Source: an uncultured Eubacteriales bacterium
Lineage (GTDB): Bacteria > Bacillota_A > Clostridia > Christensenellales > Aristaeellaceae
Direction: 5' to 3'
NCBI GenBank assembly: GCA_902803675.1
Contig: CADCQZ010000310.1
Location: forward strand, 1-10,523
Length of the DNA: 10,523 bases
Part shown: in pieces, positions 1 through 7,451 of the stretch
Position numbering within the stretch: position 1 is the stretch's first letter
Layout: the number at the start of each line of letters is the position of its first letter
Notes under the pieces: generated by a model
The model's database searches: none
Told to the model about the DNA's origin: nothing
The model's input: only the letters and a program-made list of their open reading frames with translations
Translations under genes and position numbers: made by a program

Positions 1-1649
1 TTCCGTGCCCATTTGTTGCCGAGGGATCCGGGCTGACCGAAGCGTCCGCTGTTCCTGAGCAGGGCCTGGATATAAGCGCCGTCAGGGCCTTCAAAGTTTG
101 CCTGAACGGACGCGTATACCCGGTCCCAGTCAAGGATCTTTTCTTTTTCAACCCTCTGTTCGAGAGCGGCGAAGGAATTGGCTGCTACCGCGAGTCCGGC
201 TCCGTCGATACCGATGTTGTAGTAGTCCACAGAGTGGTCTGACGCGTCACGGCCCTTTTCGATGGGGCCTTGCATGAACAGGTTCAGGAAGAGTTCCGGA
301 TCATTGTAGCGGTTGTTATTGAGGTCAAAGTCCATCGTGTCGGCGATACACTTGAGTACGATCCTCAAATGTTTCGTATACAGTTCCAGGAGCTTTGCGG
401 TGGACCGTTCCCCGGAAGCCATCATCTCGTCATAGGCCACCTCGAACACACGGGCCTGATTGACCTTGATGCTGTCATTCAGCGGATATTCCAGCCCGGG
501 GATAGCCATCCAGTTGCAGCCTACAGCGATGCGCTTGGCTGCCAGTTCCCGGGAGAAACCGCGGCGCATGAAGCCATCTACCAGGCTCTGGTCCCCGGAA
601 AAACGGGGCCAGCCGTTTTTGTGCCTGAACAGCAGTTCCACGCCCCGACGGAAGAAATCCCGGGGCAGGCCGTCATGCACACGGATCGTAAGGTTGAGGG
701 ATACGTCCATCCGGTCCGCGGCTTCCAGTATGAGCCAGCTGACCTTTGATACCATGTCGCGCCCGGTCTCGTCGGGACCGCCAAGCTGGTAGTATTTGGT
801 GTCGCTCATCAGCAGGCCGGCGATATAGTACACGGCATCCTCATCATCGATCGATCCAAGGGCGGTATCATGCTCATAATAGGGCCTTAAAAGCTCGTCC
901 AGCTGTCCGCCGCACCCTTCCCGGTTGAAAGAACGGCCGAAGAGATTGTACCATGAGATGAACGTGCAGGCTTCCCTCAGGGTACGGGGCGGGTGGTGCC
1001 GCACCCATTCGTTGGCCGCCAGCATGCCTTCCAAATTTTCCCTGAGCAAAGGATCGGTCTCTTCAAGGAGTTTTTCACGGACGCATGCGATGGTCCTGTC
1101 CATCCACTCCATGCAGGCGTCGAGAAAGACCTGCTCCGCTTTATAGAATTCGCGCTGTTCTTCCGTTTTGTTATTGACAGCCGCGTAGCGGTCCACCTTT
1201 TCCCTCAAGCCGTCCCAGCCGGCTTTAAGACCGATCCGCACGTCACCGCAGAAATGATGGATCTGCCCGATGCCGTGATCGATACCGTATTTGTCGATCG
1301 TTTCCTGCCAGGGGGACAGATCCCAGTTTTCATGCCAGCGCAGCTTGCGGTATTTCTGCAGGATCCGGTAGAAATTACCGCACATGCTGTTTTCCGGATC
1401 CACGACCGGCGGGAAGCTTTTGAGCATGGCCGCGTAGTTTTCGCTCCATCCGGAATACCCATGGAAATCCCCGTTGGGAGTGTCTCCGACGGGCTTGAAA
1501 TCATAGCCCTCAGGTGGGCAGAGGTAGTTGTAATCGTCCTCGTCCGTATGCCCGTTGTAAGCGATCTTTTTTTTCGTTTCCTCGATCTTTTTCGCGCGGA
1601 GACTGCGGATGCGCTCGGTATAGATCCTCTTTTTTTCCTCGGTGGTCAT
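1..1649 (-). CDS. Glycyl radical enzyme (PFL/diol-dehydratase superfamily), C-terminus outside window
   Basis: This is an open frame of 549 codons running off the left edge. The ATG at 1649 lies 3 bp after the activase stop, with AAAGGG 7 nt upstream. The N-terminal PFL-like domain is recognisable: VDPENSMCGN (83-92), H132-x3-D136 followed by LKAGW (141-145), PPRTLREA (220-227), and QLDELLRPYYEHD (249-261). The putative radical-bearing cysteine is C378 in AVGCNWMAIPG (375-385), followed by D392 and N397. Enzymes of this family use a glycyl radical to form a cysteine thiyl radical, which abstracts hydrogen from the substrate in the anaerobic cytoplasm. As I recall glycerol dehydratase (H164, C433, E435, D447), H132, C378 and D392 align at the same spacings, but the glutamate position is W380. 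The glycyl-radical loop would lie about 480 bp beyond the window. Family call is firm; substrate unknown. It is not plain pyruvate formate-lyase, because it lacks the Cys-Cys pair. Confidence 0.93.
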   Translation of the reverse strand, partial: MTTEEKKRIYTERIRSLRAKKIEETKKKIAYNGHTDEDDYNYLCPPEGYDFKPVGDTPNGDFHGYSGWSENYAAMLKSFPPVVDPENSMCGNFYRILQKYRKLRWHENWDLSPWQETIDKYGIDHGIGQIHHFCGDVRIGLKAGWDGLREKVDRYAAVNNKTEEQREFYKAEQVFLDACMEWMDRTIACVREKLLEETDPLLRENLEGMLAANEWVRHHPPRTLREACTFISWYNLFGRSFNREGCGGQLDELLRPYYEHDTALGSIDDEDAVYYIAGLLMSDTKYYQLGGPDETGRDMVSKVSWLILEAADRMDVSLNLTIRVHDGLPRDFFRRGVELLFRHKNGWPRFSGDQSLVDGFMRRGFSRELAAKRIAVGCNWMAIPGLEYPLNDSIKVNQARVFEVAYDEMMASGERSTAKLLELYTKHLRIVLKCIADTMDFDLNNNRYNDPELFLNLFMQGPIEKGRDASDHSVDYYNIGIDGAGLAVAANSFAALEQRVEKEKILDWDRVYASVQANFEGPDGAYIQALLRNSGRFGQPGSLGNKWAR

Positions 1650-1652
1650 CTC

Positions 1653-2471
1653 TCAGCCCTTTCTGACGGTGCAGCGAACACCCTCCCGGTCGGCGATCTC
1701 CTTCAGGCCGGCGAGCCTGTCTGATTTCAGCGGTCTCAGATCCGGCAGGGAGTAAGTCATATGGACAGGCTCATACTTTGATCTTGCCAGCATGTTGTAG
1801 TTGAGGAGTTCATATTCCGCTCCGGGCGCGTGTTTTGAGAGGAAGGCCGCGACAGCGCGGATGTTGCTGTCGGCGTCTGTCACACCGGGGATCAGAGGCG
1901 TGCGCGCGGTGAAAGGAGTGCCGGAAGAGATGAGCTTTTCGGCATTGCTCAGGATCGTGTCATTGGGTATCCCGGTCCATTCTATATGCCCGGCCCTGTC
2001 CATCAGCTTGATGTCGAAAAAGACCCTGTCAAGATATCCAAGCGTTTTTTCGATGCGATCCCAGGGCAGGGACAGGTTCGTTTCCACAGCGGTATGAAGC
2101 CCCTGGCGTTTTGAGAGCTTCAGAAGCTCCGTCAGGAAAGCCGCCTGCAGGTACGGTTCTCCGCCGGATACCGTGATGCCTCCGCCGGAGGCGTCATAGT
2201 AATCCCGGTCCCTCAAAACTTCTTCCATGACCTCATCAGGCGTCATCGCCCGGCCGATGGTCACCCTCGCTCCTGCCGGGCAGCCGGTCTTGCAGTGTCC
2301 GCAATGGATACATTTGGCTGGATAATACGCTTCTTCCGGATCGGGTTTGAGGGTCTCCGGGTTGTGACACCACCGGCAGCGCATATTGCAGCCCTTCAGG
2401 AATACCGTGGAACGTATCCCGTCACCGTCATGGAGCGAGAAATGCTGGATATCCGTTATGATCCCGGTCAT
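1653..2471 (-). CDS. Glycyl radical enzyme activating enzyme (radical SAM), 272 aa
   Basis: It would install the glycyl radical on the GRE encoded 3 bp downstream, using S-adenosylmethionine and a [4Fe-4S] cluster. Numbering is from the ATG at 2471. The leader HDGDGIRSTVFLKGC precedes the radical-SAM triad C28-x3-C32-x2-C35. A ferredoxin-like set C54-x2-C57-x2-C60-x3-C64-P follows, then GGGITVSGGEP (96-106) for SAM binding. Only one auxiliary-cluster motif is present. From family knowledge, PFL-activase has none and most other GRE activases carry two. An upstream TTG at 2492 could add seven residues, but ATG 2471 has GATAGGGTGA at proper spacing and lies just past the preceding stop (5-bp gap), so I choose the ATG. 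Specificity for the neighbouring GRE is inferred from adjacency. Confidence 0.95.
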   Translation of the reverse strand: MTGIITDIQHFSLHDGDGIRSTVFLKGCNMRCRWCHNPETLKPDPEEAYYPAKCIHCGHCKTGCPAGARVTIGRAMTPDEVMEEVLRDRDYYDASGGGITVSGGEPYLQAAFLTELLKLSKRQGLHTAVETNLSLPWDRIEKTLGYLDRVFFDIKLMDRAGHIEWTGIPNDTILSNAEKLISSGTPFTARTPLIPGVTDADSNIRAVAAFLSKHAPGAEYELLNYNMLARSKYEPVHMTYSLPDLRPLKSDRLAGLKEIADREGVRCTVRKG

Positions 2472-2476
2472 ATCTG

Positions 2477-3595
2477 TCACCCTATCGCCCAATGGATATT
2501 GTTGACCATTTCCGTTTTGCCGCTGTCGGCAGAGCGGATGCCGGCGTCCAGGATGGCGATGGCACCCAGATTGAACTTCGCTGTCATCGTCTCGTGCAGG
2601 GGCGCGTCCCCGTCCATATAGTGGACAAAAGCCCAGGAAACGTCTTTGAGATGCTCCGGCAGGGCGATGTTATCCACATCCCTGACCTCTTCAAACTCAC
2701 GGTAGAGCTGCACTTTATTCGTCTTGTAATCCGCAACGACGGCGCCTTTGGTCCCGTAGATGATGGGGGACTTGAAGGTGTGCTGATACGTGGTCCACGT
2801 GCCTTCCAGCACCGCGTGGCAGTTCGGGAAGCGCACGATCATGGCTGCGTTGTCCTCAGCGTCGGAAAGGGTGTGGATGCTGTTGATGCGCATGCCTGTG
2901 GCTGCAACGGCTTCCTGACCGGCGAACCAGTAGGCTACGATGGAACCGTAGCAGCAGTAATCGGCCATGGCACCGCCGCCGCACTCGGTCTGATGCCACC
3001 AGGTCCGGGCGATCTCGGCGTCAGTCATGGGGGCAGCCACTGCGCTGATCTTATGCTTGGCGCCGGGGCCCAGCGGGCCTGTGTGGCCCATGCGTGTCTT
3101 GATCTCGATCAGATCACCGATCTGGCCTTCCTCCAACATTTTCTTGGCTGTATGCATGGCTGAATACCAGGTGATGGGCCAGTTGACTGTCAGAAGACTG
3201 CCGTAGGTCTCGGCGGTCCGGTACATTTTGAGGGCATCCTTCAGGGTGGTGGCCATGGGCTTTTCGATGCATACGGCGATGCCCCGTTTGGCGCATTCTT
3301 CCGTAACAGTCACATGGTAGCAGTTCTCGCTGTTGCACACCACCAGGTCCGGCTCTTCTTCGTCCAGCATCCTGATCCAGTCATCATAGACTTTCATGTG
3401 GAAATTCTCGGAGCAGTACTTCAGGTTCCACTGCCGGGTATAGGGTGCGTCGGTCCTCAATTCGGGGACTCGCGGGGGAAGGTCCGCGCAGGCGGCCAGG
3501 TCGATGCGGGGATTATCGAAATAGTGTTTGGCTACGTCATTGATGTGCACGTGGGCAAAGCCTGCGATGACGACTTTATAGCGGTCTTTTCTCAT
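2477..3595 (-). CDS. Gfo/Idh/MocA-family oxidoreductase with atypical nucleotide loop, 372 aa
   Basis: This is a predicted NAD(P)-dependent sugar or polyol dehydrogenase of normal family length. The Rossmann fold starts with KVVIAGFAHVHI (7-18), where the usual GxGxxG loop is replaced by G-F-A-H-V-H. Strand and helix order then continue through VVCNSENCYH (85-94). The EKP motif at 111-113 supplies the family lysine (K112). The C-terminal domain has GGGAMADYCCYG (206-217), with Tyr216 where many relatives carry His in DxGxH. As I recall, glucose-fructose oxidoreductase also uses a tyrosine there. The ATG overlaps the preceding stop as ATGA, with AAAGGA just upstream, which indicates translational coupling. 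It probably acts on the same substrate as, or the product of, the preceding oxidoreductase. The exact substrate cannot be read from sequence. Confidence 0.9.
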   Translation of the reverse strand: MRKDRYKVVIAGFAHVHINDVAKHYFDNPRIDLAACADLPPRVPELRTDAPYTRQWNLKYCSENFHMKVYDDWIRMLDEEEPDLVVCNSENCYHVTVTEECAKRGIAVCIEKPMATTLKDALKMYRTAETYGSLLTVNWPITWYSAMHTAKKMLEEGQIGDLIEIKTRMGHTGPLGPGAKHKISAVAAPMTDAEIARTWWHQTECGGGAMADYCCYGSIVAYWFAGQEAVAATGMRINSIHTLSDAEDNAAMIVRFPNCHAVLEGTWTTYQHTFKSPIIYGTKGAVVADYKTNKVQLYREFEEVRDVDNIALPEHLKDVSWAFVHYMDGDAPLHETMTAKFNLGAIAILDAGIRSADSGKTEMVNNIHWAIG

Positions 3596-4725
3596 GATTC
3601 ATATCCTTTCAATTCGGTCGTGCGGACTTCACGGTCCTGTTCCGCGCTCAGGTAGAACGCTTCGATCGCGGATACCACGTTGAGGGTCTCTTCGGGTTTG
3701 ACAAGGCGTTCGACCTTGCCTTCCAATACGTCGTAAACATGACGGTACATGTACCGGTGGGCGTCGAAAGCCACGCCGGCGAAGGGGCGGTTGTCGAAAT
3801 ACTTGAGCTCTGTCTCTGCCTGGAACCTGCCTACGTTTTTGTACAGCTTGAACTGCTCCACATCAAGGCCGCCTTTGTCTCCGCACAGCAGGAAACGCTT
3901 TTTGGTGGGCTGGTTCAGTGCCCAGGTAAACTTGAAGTTCACCAGGAAATTATCTTCGAGGCGGATGGTCCCGGCGGCGCATTCCTCGACGGAGAATTCG
4001 TCCGGGTCATAGGGCCGGGGCGTGAAGGTGCCGATATAGGCGCCCGATTCCTTGATCGACAGCAGGATATCCTCCTTTTTTCGGGCAAGGACATCCGTTT
4101 CCATGCCGGACACGGCTTTTACCCGGGGACTTCCGCACATCCACAGCAGCGCGTCCACGAAATGCACGCCGAGATCACAGAAGGCGCCGCCGCCATTGTG
4201 CTGTTTCATGTGGAAGAAGCCCCAGGTGGGGATGCCGTAACGGCGCACGAAAGAAATATCGGCGAAGTACGGTTTTCCGATATCGCCTTCTCTCATGGCC
4301 TGGTAGGCAAAATCCATGTCCGCGCTCCAGCGCCGGCTCTGGCAGGCCCACAGCAGTTTCCCGGCTTTGTCCGCTTCAGCGAACATCTCCTTCGCGTCCA
4401 TATAGGTGAGGGCCAGAGGCTTTTCACACATCACGTTGGCTCCGGCCCGCAGGGCGGCGATGGACCACTGCTTGTGGTACACGTTGGGCGTGCACACGGA
4501 TACCCAGTCCGGCTTGACCTCGTCCAGCATCCTCTGCGGATCATCGTACCAGGCGGGGATCTCCCATCTCTGGGCGGTCTCCCGCGCGGCACATTCCCGG
4601 ATGTCGGCGACAGCGACGATCTCAGCCATGCCCTGCTTCTTCAATTCGAGGATGGAGGGGATGTGAGCCGCGTTGCAGATCATGCCGCAGCCGATGATAG
4701 CGATGCGGTATTTCTTTACTGCCAT
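3592..4725 (-). CDS. Gfo/Idh/MocA-family oxidoreductase, 377 aa
   Basis: This is a predicted NAD(P)-dependent dehydrogenase of sugars, inositols or glycosides. The N-terminal Rossmann motif is IAIIGCGMIC (8-17), with the acidic end of beta-2 at ADIRE (40-44). CTPNVYH (78-84) and CEKPLA (100-105) follow, with the family lysine K102. The C-terminal catalytic motif GGGAFCDLGVHFVD (178-191) carries D184 and H188, the canonical acid/base pair. The start ATG at 4725 is preceded by AGGAGGT about 8 nt upstream, among the best ribosome sites in the window. It lies 64 bp after the MalG-like gene and overlaps the next oxidoreductase by 4 bp. It shares overall architecture with its neighbour but has the canonical catalytic His, so the two are probably not redundant. 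Family assignment is firm; substrate is not. Confidence 0.93.
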   Translation of the reverse strand: MAVKKYRIAIIGCGMICNAAHIPSILELKKQGMAEIVAVADIRECAARETAQRWEIPAWYDDPQRMLDEVKPDWVSVCTPNVYHKQWSIAALRAGANVMCEKPLALTYMDAKEMFAEADKAGKLLWACQSRRWSADMDFAYQAMREGDIGKPYFADISFVRRYGIPTWGFFHMKQHNGGGAFCDLGVHFVDALLWMCGSPRVKAVSGMETDVLARKKEDILLSIKESGAYIGTFTPRPYDPDEFSVEECAAGTIRLEDNFLVNFKFTWALNQPTKKRFLLCGDKGGLDVEQFKLYKNVGRFQAETELKYFDNRPFAGVAFDAHRYMYRHVYDVLEGKVERLVKPEETLNVVSAIEAFYLSAEQDREVRTTELKGYES

Positions 4726-4789
4726 AGAGCATACCTCCTGATCTTGATTTTTTGGTTATAAATGAGTGCGGCAGGATGGTGTATCGTGA

Positions 4790-6220
4790 TCAGCCCTTGA
4801 CGGCACCCGCCGTCAAGCCGGAGATCATGTATTTCTGGAAGAAGATGAACAGCAGCACGATGGGAAGGGAACCTCCCATGGCAAAAGCCATCAGCGCGCC
4901 GTAATCATGGGCGTATTCACCGAGAAAGCTTTGCGCCAGGCCGACTGTCAGGGTCTTCATGCTGTCATTCTTCATGATGGTGAGGGCCATCAGGTAATCG
5001 TCCCATGCGTTCAGGAAGGTGTATATACCTACGGCGACCAGTCCCGGGATCGTCAGCGGTACCAGGATGGACAGCATCGTGCGGATCCTTCCGGCTCCGT
5101 CGATCCTGGCGCTTTCATCCAGGGAACGGGGCAGGGTATCGAAGAAGGACCTGAGCAGCATGATGGCCAGCGGCAGCGCCTGCACGGTATCCGCCAGTAT
5201 CACGCCGGAGTAATGGTCCACCAGGTTCCAGCGCATGTAAAAACCGTACAGGGAGATCAGGATGGCCACGATAGGGAACATCTGCACGGAAAGGATCAGT
5301 GTGAGCACGGCGTTCCTTCCCCAGAACTCATATCTTGAGAATGAATAGGAGGCCATCAGGGCGATCAGCATCACCACGGCTACCGTACCGCCTGATGTGA
5401 CCACGGAGTTAAGGTAGTATCTCAGGTATTTTGCCTGAGAGAATACTTTGATATAATTCGCGAAACTGCTCTCGGAAGTGATGCCGAATACTGGCGGGAT
5501 CTGCATCACGTGCTGGGAAGGCATCAGGGAGGCGAACAGCATCCACAGGATCGGGAAGAGAGCGATGACGAGGATAACAGCCAGAAGCGCGTAACGGCCC
5601 ACTGAGGACACGGTACGGTTGAATCGCGCCACAGCGGTGTTCTGACGGAAATGCCGGGATGCGGTGCTGACGACTGCGAAAACAGTGATCCCCGCCGCCA
5701 GGCCCAGGCAGTAGATGAGCAGGTTGTCGCTGATGTGCCTGGCTTCCTTCACGGCAGTGGATACATCCGCCGAGATGTTTCCGTCAGCGGCAGTAAAAAC
5801 CATGGTGATATCCGCGTGGATCTCTTCAGTGAACTGCAGCGGTTCCGCGTCAGACTGCCAGACTGTTTCCCCATCCGGGCCTTTGACGGTCAGCGTCACC
5901 TGGATATACTTTTTTCGGGCATTCTTCTGGGACGCGATCTCGCAGGTGAACCCGTCTGTGAGATCCACTGTTTCCGGGCCGCTGCCGGTGTTTTTCCTCA
6001 GATCCCCGGATGTATGGACAGTCCTGCCTGAAGTGTCGCGGACAGCGGCGGTGATCTGAGTGTCGGAAAGCGACACGTTGTTGCCTCCGACCAATTGAGC
6101 GACCCGATACAGGCAGAATACAGCCGCCAGGACCGCGATCACCCTCACGACAAGGCTGAGGATGAAAAGGGGACGGTTCACCGTTCTGGCTGCGGAGGCG
6201 TCGGCATTTTGCTTTTTCAT
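4790..6220 (-). CDS. MalG-like sugar ABC permease with large N-terminal extension, 476 aa
   Basis: This is the second membrane subunit of the CUT1-type importer. Residues from about 205 onward form the usual MalG-type core: a first helix near 210-230, later helices near 278-295, 305-325, 340-358, 385-405 and 445-462, and the EAA coupling loop ESARIDGAGR (369-378) that contacts the ATPase. Unusually, about 200 residues precede this core. They comprise a hydrophobic segment (about 17-40), a hydrophilic segment rich in Ser/Thr and predicted strands (about 46-160), and another hydrophobic segment (about 166-185). Typical MalG proteins are about 280 residues. The extension therefore probably places an extracytoplasmic domain next to the binding protein. 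A GTG at 6253 would lengthen it further and overlap the upstream gene. The ATG at 6220 has AAGGAGG about 8 nt upstream and leaves a 13-bp gap, so I choose it. Confidence 0.92.
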   Translation of the reverse strand: MKKQNADASAARTVNRPLFILSLVVRVIAVLAAVFCLYRVAQLVGGNNVSLSDTQITAAVRDTSGRTVHTSGDLRKNTGSGPETVDLTDGFTCEIASQKNARKKYIQVTLTVKGPDGETVWQSDAEPLQFTEEIHADITMVFTAADGNISADVSTAVKEARHISDNLLIYCLGLAAGITVFAVVSTASRHFRQNTAVARFNRTVSSVGRYALLAVILVIALFPILWMLFASLMPSQHVMQIPPVFGITSESSFANYIKVFSQAKYLRYYLNSVVTSGGTVAVVMLIALMASYSFSRYEFWGRNAVLTLILSVQMFPIVAILISLYGFYMRWNLVDHYSGVILADTVQALPLAIMLLRSFFDTLPRSLDESARIDGAGRIRTMLSILVPLTIPGLVAVGIYTFLNAWDDYLMALTIMKNDSMKTLTVGLAQSFLGEYAHDYGALMAFAMGGSLPIVLLFIFFQKYMISGLTAGAVKG

Positions 6221-6233
6221 CTCATCCGCCTCC

Positions 6234-7304
6234 TTACTGATAATCAGTCGCACTTCGCGCGGAGAGAGTGTTGGAGATGATCGTGATGATCAGGAGCACT
6301 GCCAGCCACAATACGCCGATCGCAGCGCCTTTTCCGAAATCACTGTTGGTAAAGGCTTCCTGATAAGCGGCGATGGAGAGGGTGTTGGTGCCTGTCTTGC
6401 TGCCGGTACCTACCAGGTTGGCGATGATCGTGTACATCTGGAAATTGCTCATGATAGCGATCCAAACCGAGGAGATCAGCACCGGGCGGATAGAGGGGAT
6501 GGTCACATGCCAGAAAGTCTGTCTTCCGCTGGCCCCGTCGATCTGGGCGGCTTCCTGCAGGGACATGTCCACCGACTGCAGGCCGGCCAGCAGCATCACC
6601 ATCATGTAGGGCAGCTGGCGCCATACAGCCGCTATCACGATAGCCGACCGGGCGAGCACCACGGAACTTGACCAGGCGACCCTGGTGGTGGAAGTGAGCC
6701 CCATGATATAAAAGGCGTAGTTCATGATACCGCCCTCCTGGTGCAGCATCAGCCGCCATATGATGGCTACCACCACCGAGGGGATCGTCCAGGGCACCAG
6801 CAGAAGACCTCTGAACAGGCCTCGAGCCCTGATCCTCGAATTGAGCAGGAGAGCGATCATCATGCCCAGGATCGTCTGGACTGTGACGGTCAGGAACACG
6901 AAGACCAGCGTGTTGATGAAACTTGAGAAAAACTCACTTTCAAAGATCGACCGTCCCTCGCGCACAACGAACAGGTCCCTGTAGTTTCTCAGGTCGTTCC
7001 AGCTGTAGTTCACGAAGGCGGTCGCCGGTTTTCCGTTGGATGCGGGGGTGATCGCGTCACTGCTCACAAGGGGCGTTTCACCGGTAAACAGGCCGGAGAT
7101 CGTGCCGGTGTCCATATTGAAGGCGTCTTTGGTCAGGTCTTTCAGATGGTAATCAAAAAAGCTGACCAACACCCCCTTGAGGATCGGAAGCGCGATCACG
7201 ATGCACAGCACGATGATGGCCGGCACGGTCAGCGCGAATCCGAACCAGCTGTCGGCTCGGGCTCTTGCGGACTTTTTCACCTTTCTTTTTGCAGCGGCTT
7301 GCAT
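6234..7304 (-). CDS. MalF-like sugar ABC transporter permease, 356 aa
   Basis: This is the first membrane subunit of the CUT1-type sugar importer. The basic N-terminus (KRKVKKSARAR) is followed by helix 1 at about 20-50. A hydrophilic loop of about 75 residues (52-125) follows, then further helices near 128-155, 164-186, 212-240, 272-298 and 326-345. The EAA loop is EAAQIDGASGRQTFW (251-265), which docks to the ATP-binding subunit. The long loop between the first two helices resembles a reduced version of the periplasmic loop of MalF. A GTG at 7313 sits inside the ribosome site AAGGGGTGA, whereas the ATG at 7304 is properly spaced from it, so the ATG is the better start. It is separated by 13 bp from the MalG-like gene and lies 28 nt past a large stem-loop. 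Confidence 0.94.
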   Translation of the reverse strand: MQAAAKRKVKKSARARADSWFGFALTVPAIIVLCIVIALPILKGVLVSFFDYHLKDLTKDAFNMDTGTISGLFTGETPLVSSDAITPASNGKPATAFVNYSWNDLRNYRDLFVVREGRSIFESEFFSSFINTLVFVFLTVTVQTILGMMIALLLNSRIRARGLFRGLLLVPWTIPSVVVAIIWRLMLHQEGGIMNYAFYIMGLTSTTRVAWSSSVVLARSAIVIAAVWRQLPYMMVMLLAGLQSVDMSLQEAAQIDGASGRQTFWHVTIPSIRPVLISSVWIAIMSNFQMYTIIANLVGTGSKTGTNTLSIAAYQEAFTNSDFGKGAAIGVLWLAVLLIITIISNTLSARSATDYQ

Positions 7305-7331
7305 CACAGTCACCCCTTGAGCTTAAAATGA

Positions 7332-7393
7332 CCGCCTGGTCCCACCCGGCATCATAGCCGACATGGCTCTATGCCCAAAGCAGGACCAGGCGG
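7332..7393 (-). repeat. Intercistronic nested stem-loop between binding-protein and permease genes
   Basis: A perfect 11-bp inverted repeat, CCGCCTGGTCC (7332-7342) against GGACCAGGCGG (7383-7393), encloses 40 nt. Inside are a second 5-bp stem (7348-7352 with 7371-7375) and a 4-bp stem (7356-7359 with 7365-7368) around a 5-nt loop. On the transcribed minus strand the arm is followed by TCATTTTAAG, so there is no long U-run as in an intrinsic terminator. Position and form fit an mRNA-processing or stabilising hairpin that keeps binding-protein message above permease message, or a leaky terminator. Role inferred, structure seen. Confidence 0.7.
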
Positions 7394-7451
7394 GGCGTTA
7401 TGTCAGTGAGTCAGCCTCTCTGACGGTTCGATAACAGTTGAGTCAGGGCCC

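Noticed and set aside
993..1724. A 243-codon plus-strand open frame across the GRE N-terminus
   Set aside because: It is antisense to an unambiguous 549-codon GRE frame and spans the GRE-activase junction, with no domain of its own.
2472..2492. A TTG start for the activase at 2492
   Set aside because: The ATG at 2471 has a better-placed ribosome site and begins closer to the conserved family N-terminus.
2492..3163. A 223-codon plus-strand open frame opposite the second Gfo/Idh gene
   Set aside because: It is a shadow frame; the minus-strand coding evidence is decisive.
3739..4761. A 340-codon plus-strand open frame, opposite the first Gfo/Idh gene
   Set aside because: The minus-strand gene has all family motifs and an excellent ribosome site. 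The plus frame has His/Gly/Val-rich shadow composition.
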